From Dechloromonas sp. TW-R-39-2 (lineage in GTDB: Bacteria > Pseudomonadota > Gammaproteobacteria > Burkholderiales > Rhodocyclaceae): a stretch of 64,000 nucleotides of DNA. Shown here piece after piece: positions 42,558-52,660 of the stretch. Made by a program: the position numbers and the translations under genes. The first letter of the stretch is position 1. Each line of letters begins with the position of its first letter. The notes below the pieces were generated by a model that was not told where the DNA came from, did no database searches, and saw only the letters and a list, made by a program, of their open reading frames with translations. Location of the stretch: contig NZ_CP045202.1 of the NCBI RefSeq assembly GCF_016864195.1, forward strand, positions 1-64,000, given 5' to 3'.

Positions 42558-44321
42558 TTACATCGATTCCGGGCAGCTGACACCCAGAATGGCCAGACCG
42601 TTGCGAATCACCTGACGCACAGCGGCCGCCAGCGCGATACGGGCTTCACGCAGTTCGGCATCATCAACCAGCATGCGTTCGGCGTTGTACCAGCCGTGGA
42701 ATTCACCGGCCAGGTCTTTCAGGTAGAAAGCGATCAGGTGCGGCGCGAGATCGCGCGCTGCGGTTTCGATGATTTCGCGGAACTGGGCCAGTTGATTGGC
42801 AATCGCCAGTTCGCGCGGACTTTCCAGGCGGGCCAGCGGGGCTTCCGGCAGGCTGTCGAGATCACCCGACCACTGGTTGATCACCGAGCAGATGCGGGCG
42901 TGGGCGTACTGGATGTAATAGACCGGATTTTCGTTGGTCTGGCTCTTGGCCAGATCGAGGTCGAAATCGAGGTGCTGGTCGGACTTGCGCAGGGCGTAGA
43001 AGAAACGGCAGGCATCGTTGCCGACTTCCTTGCGCAGCTCGCGCAGCGTGACGAACTCGCCCGAGCGGGTCGACATCGAGGCTTTCTGGCCATTGCGATA
43101 GAGCACGGCGAACTGGACCAGCGCCACCTGCAGCTTGTCCGAATCCAGCTCCAGCGCCTTGATCGCACCGGTCACACGCGGGATGTAGCCGTGGTGATCG
43201 GCGCCCCAGATGTTGATGACCTTGTCAAAACCACGCTCGAACTTGTTCAGGTGGTAGGCGATGTCGGAAGCGAAATAGGTGTAGAGGCCATTTTCGCGCT
43301 GGACGACACGATCCTTTTCATCGCCAAAAGCCGTCGATTTGAACCAGCGGGCGCCGTTCTGGACGTAGAGGTGACCCTTCTTTTCCAGCAGGTCGACGCA
43401 ACGGGCGACCAATCCGGTGTCATACAAGGCTTTTTCGGAGTACCAGACCTCAAATTCAACGCCGAATTCCTTCAGGTCGTCGCGACAATCGGCCAACTGC
43501 TCGTTGAGCGCATGCTGATGGACGTATTCCCAGTCCGGACCGAGCAATTCCTTGGCCTTGGCGATCAATGCATCGAGATGCAGTTCGCGCTGCTGCTTGG
43601 CCTCGTCATCGGCCCGACCTGCTTCCGGCAGCCCCGGCGTACCAGCCTGAACGGCCTCGGCGCTGCGCAGATACTTGTCGCCGTGGGCATGCTTGAGCTG
43701 GGCCGCCATGTCGCGCACATAAGCGCCCTGATAGGCATTCGGCGGAAAAGGGACGACCACGTCGTGTTGTTCGAGGTAACGCAACCAGGTCGACAGGCCG
43801 AGAATATCCATCTGACGCCCGGCGTCATTGACGTAATACTCGCGGGTCACATCCCAGCCGGCAAAAGTCAGCAGGCTGGAAAGCGAAGCCCCGTAGGCGG
43901 CGCCGCGACCATGCCCGACGTGCAGCGGGCCGGTCGGGTTGGCCGAAACGAACTCGACCTGGACCTTCTGCCAGCCACCCTGCGTCGAACGACCATAATT
44001 GGCGCCATCAACCAGCACGGCGCTGACCACACCGAGCTTGGCCCGCGGATCAAGCGTGAAATTAATGAAGCCGGCACCGGCGACATCGGCCTTGATGACC
44101 AGCTTCGAAGGCGGCAAGGCAGCGAGCAGCTGGTTGGCGATTTCGCGTGGATTCTTCTTCAGCGCCTTGGCCAGTTGCATGGCCAGGTTGGTCGCGAAGT
44201 CGCCGTGCGTCGGATCGCGCGGACGTTCGAGATGAATCGGGGTTTCGGTTGCGGTCGGAGCAACGCTGGCAAGCGCCTGTTGCAACAAGGTGGTCAGCTG
44301 GGATTTGACGTCGTGGGCCAT
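42558..44321 (-). CDS. argS: Arginyl-tRNA synthetase
   Basis: Class I aminoacyl-tRNA synthetase of 587 residues charging tRNA-Arg. N-terminal Add1 domain, then the HIGH-like motif in FVSANPTGPLHVGHGRGA (about residues 120-137), the ADHHGYIPR segment, and the KMSKS equivalent in QKASMSTRSGEFVTLREL. The C-terminal DALR anticodon-binding domain is present (LIAFYLKDLAGEFHGWYNAERML). It heads the argS-SPOR-dsbA-SDR transcription unit. Confidence 0.97.
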   Translation of the reverse strand: MAHDVKSQLTTLLQQALASVAPTATETPIHLERPRDPTHGDFATNLAMQLAKALKKNPREIANQLLAALPPSKLVIKADVAGAGFINFTLDPRAKLGVVSAVLVDGANYGRSTQGGWQKVQVEFVSANPTGPLHVGHGRGAAYGASLSSLLTFAGWDVTREYYVNDAGRQMDILGLSTWLRYLEQHDVVVPFPPNAYQGAYVRDMAAQLKHAHGDKYLRSAEAVQAGTPGLPEAGRADDEAKQQRELHLDALIAKAKELLGPDWEYVHQHALNEQLADCRDDLKEFGVEFEVWYSEKALYDTGLVARCVDLLEKKGHLYVQNGARWFKSTAFGDEKDRVVQRENGLYTYFASDIAYHLNKFERGFDKVINIWGADHHGYIPRVTGAIKALELDSDKLQVALVQFAVLYRNGQKASMSTRSGEFVTLRELRKEVGNDACRFFYALRKSDQHLDFDLDLAKSQTNENPVYYIQYAHARICSVINQWSGDLDSLPEAPLARLESPRELAIANQLAQFREIIETAARDLAPHLIAFYLKDLAGEFHGWYNAERMLVDDAELREARIALAAAVRQVIRNGLAILGVSCPESM

Positions 44322-44368
44322 TGATTCGCGGCTAAAAAAGCAAAACGCCGATTATACGCTGCCCGAGC

Positions 44369-44878
44369 CTAGTTATTGGGCAGTGCAACAATTGCCGACC
44401 AGGCCGCCAGCTTTTCGGCATAAGTCAGCGCAGCATGAGCCGGGCTGGTCGAAGGCAAACGCTGCAATACGAACCGCCCATCCTCCAGATCGGGCAGGAC
44501 ATGCCGCCGAAAATTTGTCTCGGCCGCCGCGCCATTGAAGAAAATGACCCGAATATCGCGGTAGACCGCGAAAAACGACTGAAAATCATTGACCCTGACG
44601 GTCGCCGAAACAATATCCGCATCAAGGCTGCTCTCGCGTTCGCAGGCTGCAATCACATCCCACACGGCAATGCCCGCCCCGGCCAATCGGTGCAGGCGCT
44701 CGGCATAGGGGCGATCCGGGCCGGCATCGAGCAAATCGCCCATGATCCGCCAGAAACTGTTGCGCTCATGCGCGTAGTAACGCGCCGCAGCCAGCGATGC
44801 CTTTCCCGGCATGCTGCCCAGAATGAGGGCGCGAGCCCCCGGTGCGACGAGCGGTGGAAAACCGGCCAGCAAGGACAT
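44369..44878 (-). CDS. DNA-deoxyinosine glycosylase (hypoxanthine-DNA glycosylase, UDG superfamily)
   Basis: A 169-residue enzyme of the uracil-DNA glycosylase superfamily, the group that removes hypoxanthine from DNA. The catalytic-loop region is ILGSMPGKASLAAARYYAHERNSFW, the middle has GIAVWDVIAACERESSLDADI, and the substrate-intercalating motif II is LPSTSPAHA. It lacks the 4Fe-4S cysteines of family 4/5 enzymes, which supports family 6. It lies 10 bp downstream of the diguanylate cyclase gene on the same strand and may be co-transcribed with it, with no obvious functional link. Confidence 0.85.
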   Translation of the reverse strand: MSLLAGFPPLVAPGARALILGSMPGKASLAAARYYAHERNSFWRIMGDLLDAGPDRPYAERLHRLAGAGIAVWDVIAACERESSLDADIVSATVRVNDFQSFFAVYRDIRVIFFNGAAAETNFRRHVLPDLEDGRFVLQRLPSTSPAHAALTYAEKLAAWSAIVALPNN

Positions 44879-44888
44879 GACCGACGGA

Positions 44889-46424
44889 CTAACCGCCGAG
44901 AACCCGGTTTTTGCCTGAGCGCTTGGCGAGATACATCGCCTGATCGGCGCGGCGGATCGCTTCCTTGCCGGTCTCGCCCGTCGCCAGCTGGGCTACCCCC
45001 GCGCTGAAGGTGATCAGCAATTTTTCCTTACCCGACATGAACAGGTTGCGAGTCAGTTCGCGCTGCAGGCGGACCATCGTTTCTATTCCCAGCTCAAGCG
45101 GCGTATCGGGCATCAGGATGACGAATTCCTCGCCACCATAACGCGCCAGCGTATCGGTCGAGCGCATGCACTTGCGTGCCAGATCGGCCAGATAGATCAA
45201 CGCCTGATCGCCAACGGCGTGCCCCAGGCTGTCATTCAGGCGCTTGAAATTGTCGATATCGAGCAGACACACCGCGAGCGGCGTTTCCTTGCGGCGAACG
45301 CTGGCGATCTCCCGTTCGAGCGCCTCGTCGAGGCCTTTGCGGTTCAAGGCATCGGTCAGCGGATCGTGGCGCGCCATCGCACTGGCACTATCCAGTTCAA
45401 GATGCAGCTGGACAAGTTCGGCCTCGGTCGCCAGTACCTTGTCCTGCAAGCCCTTCAATTGATCGCGGGCCTGCGCGGTATCCTCGGCCATGTTGCGCGT
45501 CGCCGCAATCACCTCGCGCAGCAAGGGAGCCAGCTCCTCGATCCGCGTCACCTTCCCGATACGTTCGGCACTCTCTTCGAGACGCCCCTGGAAGGTACCG
45601 CTCGACTCACTCATGGTGGACAGGCGCTCGATAAAGGCGGCCAGCATCTGGCGCAACTCTTCCTGGGCGACCACCGTCCGGTTCTTGGCTTCGCTCTGCT
45701 TGGCCATCACGTCGCGCAGACGACGCCCCATGTCATCGAGATGGCGCAGCGTCAGCGGCGGCGCAACCGCAGCCAGCAAGCCATCGACCTGTCCCTTGAG
45801 CCAGCTGTCGTCGAGTACCAGTTCGCCAATGTTCTCGATGATCAAATGGAGCAGATTGAGCAAGGCATCGCGAATCTCGACCTGCTCTTCGGCAGCAAAG
45901 GAAATCTGATGGCTAAAACTGGCCAGCTTGTCCTGAACGCACGGCAAATCAAGCTCGGGCTGGCGCAAGGCGGCGAGAAAGTCGCTGGCCATTTCCGGAA
46001 TGCGCGGATTGTCGTCCCCCAGCGCCGGCAAAACACCTTCGACAAGACGGGCCAGCTTGGCGGTGAAGTCCTTGGGCAAAGCCAGGGCCGGCAACGGGTT
46101 GGGGACAAAAATCGTCCCGGCCTCCTTGCCTGGGCCTCCTGCTGCATTGGTAAACGCAATCAGCGCTTCCTGCACGCCGTGCCAGCTGCGCCGGCCGATT
46201 TCGGCATCAAGCACGGCCAGCGCTTTCTCCTGCGCCTCGTTTCTCGCCACCAGCGCAGCGGCCAACTGGCGCAGCGAAGGCTCGGGGAAGGGCGCCACAT
46301 TCGGCAGATTGGCGATTTCGTTGTAGCACGCCTGATAATTGGCCGGCGTCGGCGCAAGCTGACGGGCCGCCAGGCGCTTCAAGGCTTCCCGGGCAATTTC
46401 AGACGGATTTTTGAGTTCGCTCAT
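44889..46424 (-). CDS. GGDEF diguanylate cyclase with helical N-terminal domain
   Basis: A 511-residue cytosolic protein. The N-terminal 330 residues are helical without recognisable PAS or membrane segments; they begin KNPSEIAREALKRLAARQLAPTPANYQACY and end in a probable coiled coil (DTAQARDQLKGLQDKVLATEAELVQLHLELD). The C-terminal GGDEF domain (about 345-508) is intact with motif GGEEF (430-434), I-site RSTD (421-424) and DIDNFKRLNDSLGHAVGDQAL. Synthesis of c-di-GMP with product inhibition is therefore expected. The coiled coil likely drives dimerisation. The 242-bp region to ubiB is divergent and holds the promoters of both genes, though I cannot place them firmly. Confidence 0.92.
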   Translation of the reverse strand: MSELKNPSEIAREALKRLAARQLAPTPANYQACYNEIANLPNVAPFPEPSLRQLAAALVARNEAQEKALAVLDAEIGRRSWHGVQEALIAFTNAAGGPGKEAGTIFVPNPLPALALPKDFTAKLARLVEGVLPALGDDNPRIPEMASDFLAALRQPELDLPCVQDKLASFSHQISFAAEEQVEIRDALLNLLHLIIENIGELVLDDSWLKGQVDGLLAAVAPPLTLRHLDDMGRRLRDVMAKQSEAKNRTVVAQEELRQMLAAFIERLSTMSESSGTFQGRLEESAERIGKVTRIEELAPLLREVIAATRNMAEDTAQARDQLKGLQDKVLATEAELVQLHLELDSASAMARHDPLTDALNRKGLDEALEREIASVRRKETPLAVCLLDIDNFKRLNDSLGHAVGDQALIYLADLARKCMRSTDTLARYGGEEFVILMPDTPLELGIETMVRLQRELTRNLFMSGKEKLLITFSAGVAQLATGETGKEAIRRADQAMYLAKRSGKNRVLGG

Positions 46425-46666
46425 GAACTGAGGTGAATACTTGGCTCGACCACGATAAACAGACGGGAAAATGCCGCCTGACGGGGCATCCAGACGAATC
46501 GCTGCATGCCGTCAGTTTATCCCAAACAGAAAAAAGCCGGCTTGCAATATTGTGACAGACGATCTTTGAGCCCCGGAATCGATAAACCGCCACGGCGCAG
46601 CGGCCAAGTGCGTGTTAACATGCTCGTTTATCGTTGCCGCCCGTTGACCGGGCGTACTCGCCGCCC

Positions 46667-48187
46667 ATGCGCCTTTTCCGCCTGCTCAAGATCGCCTCTG
46701 TCGCCAGCCGCTTCGGCCTGGATGAAATGGTGCTCGAACACGAGCCAAGCGGCCGACTGGTTCGCCTTGCCAATCGCCTGCAATTTTGGCGCGACCTGTC
46801 ACTGCCCCGGGCGGTTCGCCTGCGCCTTGCCCTGGAAGCGCTCGGTCCGATCTTCGTCAAATTCGGCCAGGTATTGTCCACCCGGCGCGACCTGATGCCG
46901 GCCGACATCGCTGACGAGCTGGCCAAACTGCAAGACCGCGTTCCACCGTTTGATTCGCAACTCGCCCTGGCCGAGATCGAAAAAGCCTACGGCCGCACGG
47001 CCAGCGAAGTTTTTGCCGAATTCGACGCCACGCCGGTTGCCTCGGCCTCGATTGCCCAGGTTCATTTTGCCAAGCTGCGCGATGAAGATGGCGGCCATGA
47101 AGTAGCCGTCAAGATCCTGCGGCCGAACATGCTGGCGGTCATCGAACACGATCTGGCGCTGATGGACAATCTGGCCATGCTGCTCGAAAAGCTGTGGTCG
47201 GATGGCAAGCGGCTCAAGCCGCGCGAAGTGGTCGCCGAATTTGCCAAATATCTGCGCGACGAACTCGACCTGATGCGCGAAGCGGCCAACGCTTCACAAT
47301 TGCGCCGCAATTTCACCGATTCCACGCTGCTCATCGTGCCCGAGGTTCACTGGGATTTTTGCACGTCGACCGTGATGGTCATGGAGCGCATGAAGGGCAC
47401 ACCGATTTCGCAGATCGACAAACTGCGCAACGACGGCATCGACCTTTCCAAGCTGTCGGCCGCCGGGGTCGAAATTTTCTTCACCCAGGTTTTCCGTGAC
47501 GGCTTCTTTCACGCCGACATGCACCCCGGCAACATCTTCGTGCATGCCGACGGCCGCTACATTGCACTCGATTTCGGGATTGTCGGCACGCTGACCGACA
47601 GCGATAAAAATTACCTGGCGCAGAATTTCCTCGCCTTTTTCCGCCGCGACTACAAGCGCGTCGCGGAAGCCCACATCGAATCCGGCTGGGCGCCGAAAGA
47701 CACCCGTGTCGATGAATTCGAGGCCGCCATCCGCGCCGTCTGCGAACCGATTTTCGACCGGCCGCTGAAGGATATTTCCTTCGGCAAGATCCTGCTCCGG
47801 CTGTTCCAGACCTCACGCCGCTTCAATGTCGAAATTCAGCCGCAACTCGTCATGCTACAGAAGACGCTGCTCAATATCGAAGGCCTGGGTCGCCAGCTCG
47901 ACCCGGAACTTGATCTGTGGAAAACCGCCAAGCCATTCCTCGAACGCTGGATGAGCGAACAAATCGGCTGGCGCGGCCTGGTCAAGTCATTCAAGCAGGA
48001 AGCACCTTATCTGGCACGTACCATTCCGCAATTGCCCCGCCTCGTGCACCAGGCCCTGGCCCAACCGGCCAAAACCGACCTTCAACCCCAGATGGAGCGA
48101 CTGATCGCCGCCCAGCAGCAGCAAAATCGCTGGCTGGCCATCATTGCGCTACTGCTCGCCCTGATCATCAGCGCGCAACTCAGCTGA
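46667..48187 (+). CDS. ubiB: Ubiquinone biosynthesis kinase-like protein UbiB
   Basis: Atypical protein kinase-like ATPase of 506 residues required for ubiquinone synthesis at the inner membrane. The ADCK signature KxGQ is in [17 protein letters not shown], an alanine-rich nucleotide loop is in [15 protein letters not shown], with VAVKILRP, and the metal-binding aspartate is in [10 protein letters not shown]. The C-terminus has one or two hydrophobic helices ([17 protein letters not shown]). Start ATG 46667 (MRLFRLL) was chosen over ATG 46634 on family grounds. ubiE and ubiJ are not adjacent. The helicase gene follows after 6 bp. Confidence 0.93.
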   Translation: MRLFRLLKIASVASRFGLDEMVLEHEPSGRLVRLANRLQFWRDLSLPRAVRLRLALEALGPIFVKFGQVLSTRRDLMPADIADELAKLQDRVPPFDSQLALAEIEKAYGRTASEVFAEFDATPVASASIAQVHFAKLRDEDGGHEVAVKILRPNMLAVIEHDLALMDNLAMLLEKLWSDGKRLKPREVVAEFAKYLRDELDLMREAANASQLRRNFTDSTLLIVPEVHWDFCTSTVMVMERMKGTPISQIDKLRNDGIDLSKLSAAGVEIFFTQVFRDGFFHADMHPGNIFVHADGRYIALDFGIVGTLTDSDKNYLAQNFLAFFRRDYKRVAEAHIESGWAPKDTRVDEFEAAIRAVCEPIFDRPLKDISFGKILLRLFQTSRRFNVEIQPQLVMLQKTLLNIEGLGRQLDPELDLWKTAKPFLERWMSEQIGWRGLVKSFKQEAPYLARTIPQLPRLVHQALAQPAKTDLQPQMERLIAAQQQQNRWLAIIALLLALIISAQLS

Positions 48188-48193
48188 TCGACC

Positions 48194-51100
48194 ATGACCA
48201 CAGTTACACTTGCCACGTTTACCGAAAGCGAAGTCCTCGGCTGGTTTGCCGCCCGGGATATCACCAAGGCCCGCCCTTACGTCGACCTGGTGCACGACCT
48301 GGAAATCACCAGCAGCCAGATCAAGGCCGCCGTTCCTGGCTCGGCTGCTGCTCCTTACATCGCCCAGGCCATGCTGAGTCAGGGCCAGAGCGGCGAAATG
48401 ATGTTGATGAGCCGCTGCACCTGCAGCGCCGGACGTCATTGCAAGCACGTTGCCGCCATGCTGCTCAAGGTCGTCGCCGAACGCGCCCCGAAGGAAGGCA
48501 GCCCGGCCGCACCGAGCAGCATGCTTTCCTGGGCCGACGACCTGCGCCGGACCTCAATTGCGGTTGCCAAGAAGAAAGCCCGGCCAGCCGGTGCCCGGCA
48601 GCAACTGTTCTACATCATCAAGTGGACGGCCGACCGGCGCCAGTTCGGCGTTGAAATCCGCAAGGGCAAATTCCCGGAAAGCGCCGAAGAATGGTGGAAG
48701 GTCGACCGCGCCATTGCCACGCCGCCACAATTCGTCACCGAAGACGATCTCGGCATCCTGCGCCTGATCTGGGCTGAACGTGGCCATGAAACCGGCCTGC
48801 GCGCCTTTGGCATCGGCCCGAAAAATGGGGCCGAAATCCTGCAGCGCATGGTGGCCAGCCACCGCCTTTATCCCGAAGACGACCTCGGCCTGCCGCTGCA
48901 GGCGGGCGCCCTTCGTCCGGCCAGCATCGGATGGCAACTCGACAACCAGGGTTTCCAGCGGCCATACCTCAAGCCGGAACCATCGGCCGAGATGATTATC
49001 GCGGTCGACCCGCCCTGGTATCTCGATTTGGCCGAAGGTGAAATCGGGCCGCTCAAGGTGGCCGGCAATCCGAGCGTGATCAACCGCCTGTTTTCCCTGC
49101 CGCCCTTGTCGGCCAAGGAAGCCGCCCAGGTGGCCGAGGCATTGAGCGAACTGGCCCCCGTCCTGCCGCCCCCCGGCGACGATGCCAGCGCCCGCCTGCG
49201 TCTGGTCGATGCGCCGCTGATTCCGATCCTCCAGCTCGACACGCTGCACACGCACGGCCAGCGCGCCTGGCGCGACTATCCGGCCAGCCACAACGACGGC
49301 CTGTTCGACATTGCCAAGATCGTCTTCCGCTACGCCGATGCCGACATCCGGCCGGAAGAGCGCAACGAATTCATCACCCTGCCGGAAGGCGAGACGATTC
49401 GCCTCAAGCGCCGCCCGGAAGCCGAGGCCAAGGCACTCGAGGCACTGGCCACGACCAGCCTGCAGAAAATTCCCGGCAACACGCTGTACACCTTCGGCAG
49501 CCCGCCGGAAGGCATTTATGGCCTGCCGCACGAAAGCAGCTGGCAAGGCTTCATGCAGGAAGTCACGCAACAGTTGAAGGAAGCCGGCTGGCAGATCGAA
49601 TTCCCGGAAGATTTCCGCCATCACGTCGTCGAAGTCGAAGGCTGGGAAGCCGATCTGGTCGAATCCGACAACGGCTGGTTCAATCTCGACATGGGCATCA
49701 TCGTCGAAGGCGAACGCCTGCCGCTCGCCCCGCTGCTCGCCGGCCTGTTCCGGCGCGACCCGCGCTGGCTGGAGGCGACCGAACTGGAACGCATCCCCGA
49801 CAGCGAAGGCATCGAACTGCACACCTCGCGCGGCAAGCGGCTGCGCGTTCCGGCCGGGCGTATCAAGCCGCTGGCCTCGACGCTGATCGACCTGTTCGAC
49901 GGTTTCTCCGGTGGCGAAACGCTGCGCCTGTCGCGCTTCGATGCTCCCCGCCTGGCCGAGTTGAACGACGTCAGCCGCTGGCAGTTCCGCGGCCAGAGCG
50001 ACATCATGGCGCTGGCCGAACGGCTGCAGGATGCCCAGGGCATCAAGGACATCACCCCGCCGGCCGGTTTCAACCTCGAACTTCGCCCGTACCAGAAGGA
50101 AGGCCTGGCCTGGCTGCAGTTCCTGCGCGAACGCGACCTGTCCGGCATTCTGGCCGACGATATGGGCCTGGGCAAAACAGCCCAGACGCTGGCTCACCTG
50201 CTACTGGAAAAAGAAGCCGGCCGCCTCGACAAGCCGGCGCTGGTCATTCTGCCGACTTCGCTGATCTTCAACTGGAAGAACGAAGCGGCCCGTTTTGCAC
50301 CATCACTCAAGGTGCTCTCGCTGCATGGCCCGGAACGCAAGAGTCGGTTTGGCGAAATCGCCGAGAGCGAAGTCATCCTGACAACCTACCCGCTGCTCTG
50401 GCGCGATGCCGATGAGTTGATGCAGCACAGCTATCACCTACTGATTCTCGATGAAGCGCAGACGGTCAAGAACGCCCAGAGCCAGAGCGCCGAAGCGGTG
50501 CGCAAGATCGATGCGCGGCATCGTCTGTGCCTGACCGGTACGCCGCTGGAAAACCACCTCGGCGAGTTGTGGAGCCAGTTCGATTTCCTGCTGCCCGGTT
50601 TCCTCGGCACGGCCAAGCAATTCACCCGCCACTGGCGGACGCCGATCGAGCGTCAGGGCGACACCCAGCGCCGCGACCTGCTGGCCCGCCGCATCCGTCC
50701 CTTCATCCTGCGCCGCAAGAAGGAAGACGTGGCGCAGGAACTGCCGCCGAAAACGATTATCGTGCGCAGCGTCGAACTCGAAGGTGCGCAGCGCGACCTT
50801 TACGAAACCGTCCGCGCCGCGATGGATGCCAAGGTACGCGACGAAATCGCCAGCAAGGGCTTTGCACGCAGCCAGATCGTCATCCTCGACGCCCTGCTCA
50901 AGCTGCGCCAGGTTTGCTGCGACCCGCGCCTGGTCAAGGCCAACGCCGCACGCCGGGTCAGCGAACGGGCCAAGCTCGATTTGCTGATGGCGATGGTCCC
51001 GGAACTGGTCGATGAAGGCCGCAAGATCCTGATCTTCTCGCAATTCACCAGCATGCTGGCGCTGATCGAGCACGAACTCGACAAGCACAACATCGGCTAC

Positions 51101-51481
51101 ACGTTGCTGACCGGTGACACCAACGATCGCGAAACGCCGATCCGCCGCTTCCAGGAAGGCGAAGTGCCGATTTTCCTGATCAGCCTGAAAGCCGGTGGCG
51201 TCGGTCTCAACCTGACCGCGGCCGATACCGTGATCCACTACGATCCGTGGTGGAATCCGGCGGTCGAGAACCAGGCGACCGACCGGGCCCACCGCCTCGG
51301 CCAGGACAAGCCGGTGTTCGTATACAAGCTGATCGTCAGCGGCAGTATCGAGGAAAAAATTCTCGCGCTGCAGGAACGCAAGGCCGAACTGGCGGCCGGT
51401 ATTCTGTCGGAAGATCGCGGCGTCGAAGTCAAGTTCGGCACCGACGATCTGGCTGCGCTCTTCGAACCGCTGCCGGTCTAA
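48194..51481 (+). CDS. SWIM zinc-finger SNF2-family helicase
   Basis: A 1095-residue DNA-dependent ATPase of the bacterial SNF2/HepA-like group. A SWIM zinc finger (CTCSAGRHCKHVAAML, about residues 75-92) is followed by a 500-residue region of unknown structure. The SNF2 core has Walker A DDMGLGKTAQTLA, the DEAQ box in LILDEAQTVKNAQ, and the helicase C domain with SLKAGGVGLNLTAADTVIHYDPWWNPAVE (given in part) and the terminal RAHRLGQ. Such proteins remodel protein-DNA or RNA polymerase complexes; no partner is visible. It starts 6 bp after ubiB and is likely co-transcribed. Confidence 0.93.
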   Translation: MTTVTLATFTESEVLGWFAARDITKARPYVDLVHDLEITSSQIKAAVPGSAAAPYIAQAMLSQGQSGEMMLMSRCTCSAGRHCKHVAAMLLKVVAERAPKEGSPAAPSSMLSWADDLRRTSIAVAKKKARPAGARQQLFYIIKWTADRRQFGVEIRKGKFPESAEEWWKVDRAIATPPQFVTEDDLGILRLIWAERGHETGLRAFGIGPKNGAEILQRMVASHRLYPEDDLGLPLQAGALRPASIGWQLDNQGFQRPYLKPEPSAEMIIAVDPPWYLDLAEGEIGPLKVAGNPSVINRLFSLPPLSAKEAAQVAEALSELAPVLPPPGDDASARLRLVDAPLIPILQLDTLHTHGQRAWRDYPASHNDGLFDIAKIVFRYADADIRPEERNEFITLPEGETIRLKRRPEAEAKALEALATTSLQKIPGNTLYTFGSPPEGIYGLPHESSWQGFMQEVTQQLKEAGWQIEFPEDFRHHVVEVEGWEADLVESDNGWFNLDMGIIVEGERLPLAPLLAGLFRRDPRWLEATELERIPDSEGIELHTSRGKRLRVPAGRIKPLASTLIDLFDGFSGGETLRLSRFDAPRLAELNDVSRWQFRGQSDIMALAERLQDAQGIKDITPPAGFNLELRPYQKEGLAWLQFLRERDLSGILADDMGLGKTAQTLAHLLLEKEAGRLDKPALVILPTSLIFNWKNEAARFAPSLKVLSLHGPERKSRFGEIAESEVILTTYPLLWRDADELMQHSYHLLILDEAQTVKNAQSQSAEAVRKIDARHRLCLTGTPLENHLGELWSQFDFLLPGFLGTAKQFTRHWRTPIERQGDTQRRDLLARRIRPFILRRKKEDVAQELPPKTIIVRSVELEGAQRDLYETVRAAMDAKVRDEIASKGFARSQIVILDALLKLRQVCCDPRLVKANAARRVSERAKLDLLMAMVPELVDEGRKILIFSQFTSMLALIEHELDKHNIGYTLLTGDTNDRETPIRRFQEGEVPIFLISLKAGGVGLNLTAADTVIHYDPWWNPAVENQATDRAHRLGQDKPVFVYKLIVSGSIEEKILALQERKAELAAGILSEDRGVEVKFGTDDLAALFEPLPV

Positions 51482-51558
51482 GCTGAAATCTGCCTTTGGC
51501 GAGGCGTAGACCGCAGCATGTCCTGCCTTGCAACCGGATGACCCACACGGGAGTTGCC

Positions 51559-51996
51559 ATGCGTCTGATCAGCCTGTTCGTCGCCCTGCTTTGTCTCAGC
51601 CCGCTACTCCGGGCTGAGGAATGGGCCAGTCGGCAAAAAGTCGGCTACAACTTCGAGGATACGCGCGACGCCGTGGTCATGGCGATCGAAGGTCGTGGCC
51701 TGGTGATCAATTACACCTCGCATATCGCCGACATGCTGGCACGCACCGGCGCGGATATCGGGGCAAGCAAGAAAATCTTCGAGCGGGCGGAAATCATCGA
51801 ATTCTGCTCGGCCAAGCTCTCCCGCCAAATGATGGAAGCCGACCCGCACAATATCGTGCTCTGCCCGTTTTCCATTTCGATTTACACCCTGCCGGGCGAA
51901 CAAGGCACCTGGATCGCCTACCGCAAGCCGCAGGGCCAGACTGCCGCGCCGGTCAATGCCCTGCTGCGCGACATCACGAGCGAAGCTGCCCGCTGA
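51559..51996 (+). CDS. Exported DUF302-family protein
   Basis: A 145-residue protein with an N-terminal signal peptide (MRLISLFVALLCLSPLLRA, cut near residue 19) and a DUF302-like body: VGYNFEDTRDAVVMAIEGRGLVI, a central ICSAKL-type strand (EIIEFCSAKLSRQMMEADPHNIVLCPF) and YTLPGEQGTWIAYRKP. DUF302 proteins are small alpha/beta proteins of unknown function. Start ATG 51559 has GGGAG just upstream; an in-frame ATG at 51538 would bury the signal. It is convergent with pncC, the two stops abutting at TGATCA. Confidence 0.75.
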   Translation: MRLISLFVALLCLSPLLRAEEWASRQKVGYNFEDTRDAVVMAIEGRGLVINYTSHIADMLARTGADIGASKKIFERAEIIEFCSAKLSRQMMEADPHNIVLCPFSISIYTLPGEQGTWIAYRKPQGQTAAPVNALLRDITSEAAR

Positions 51997-52497
51997 TCAG
52001 GCCTGCATGCTGGCCGCCATGGCCCGCTTGAGCAGACCATTCAGGCCGTGCCGCACCGCCTGTTCGCGGACTTCGGCACGATCGCCGCTGAAATGACAGG
52101 TCTGGGCTTCGCAGCCGCTGTCTTTCTGAGCCCAGGCAAAGCACACGGTACCGACCGGCTTCTCGGCTGAACCGCCGGCTGGGCCGGCAATACCGGTAAT
52201 CGCCACGGCCCAGTCGGCACGACTGTGGCGCAAGGCCCCCTGGACCATGGCCCGGGCTGTTTGCTCGGAGACTGCCCCATGACGCTCAAGCGTCGTTTCC
52301 GGCACGCCGAGCATGTCGATCTTGGCCGCGTTGGAATAAGTCACGAAACCGCGATCAAACCAGCCGGAACTGCCAGCAATCGCCGTCACCGACTGGGCCA
52401 GCCCGCCGCCGGTGCACGACTCTGCTGCGGTCAACCATTCCCCGCGGGCCAAAAGCGTTGCCCCAAGGCGTTGGGCAATATCTTCAAGTTCATTCAT
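51997..52497 (-). CDS. pncC: Nicotinamide-nucleotide amidase (CinA C-terminal family)
   Basis: A 166-residue stand-alone CinA-C domain enzyme that deamidates nicotinamide mononucleotide to nicotinate mononucleotide in the pyridine nucleotide cycle. Family motifs: TAAESCTGGGLAQSVTAIAGSSGWFDRGFVTYSN (given in part), AVSEQTARAMVQGAL, and AITGIAGPAGGSAEKPVGTVCFAW. It lacks the N-terminal molybdopterin-like CinA domain, as do many proteobacterial PncC proteins. Start ATG 52497 (MNELEDI) is favoured; ATG 52506 is possible. Confidence 0.92.
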   Translation of the reverse strand: MNELEDIAQRLGATLLARGEWLTAAESCTGGGLAQSVTAIAGSSGWFDRGFVTYSNAAKIDMLGVPETTLERHGAVSEQTARAMVQGALRHSRADWAVAITGIAGPAGGSAEKPVGTVCFAWAQKDSGCEAQTCHFSGDRAEVREQAVRHGLNGLLKRAMAASMQA

Positions 52498-52660
52498 GGC
52501 GCGCATCTTACACCCCAAAAGTCATAGCTGAAGCGGTGTTTTTGGGCAAAAAACCTGCGATCCATCACCAAATTCCAGCATCATCCTGCACACAATGCCT
52601 GCTGGACTTTCTGCACAGCCCCACGTAGCATCGCGCCCCCCGCAATTCCCCGGCTTTTTA

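Noticed and set aside
41907..44324. 805-codon open frame on the plus strand
   Set aside because: Antisense to argS and the SPOR gene; both of those have clear family motifs on the minus strand.
48554..50197. 547-codon open frame on the minus strand
   Set aside because: Antisense to the SNF2 helicase gene; low-information sequence typical of a shadow frame.
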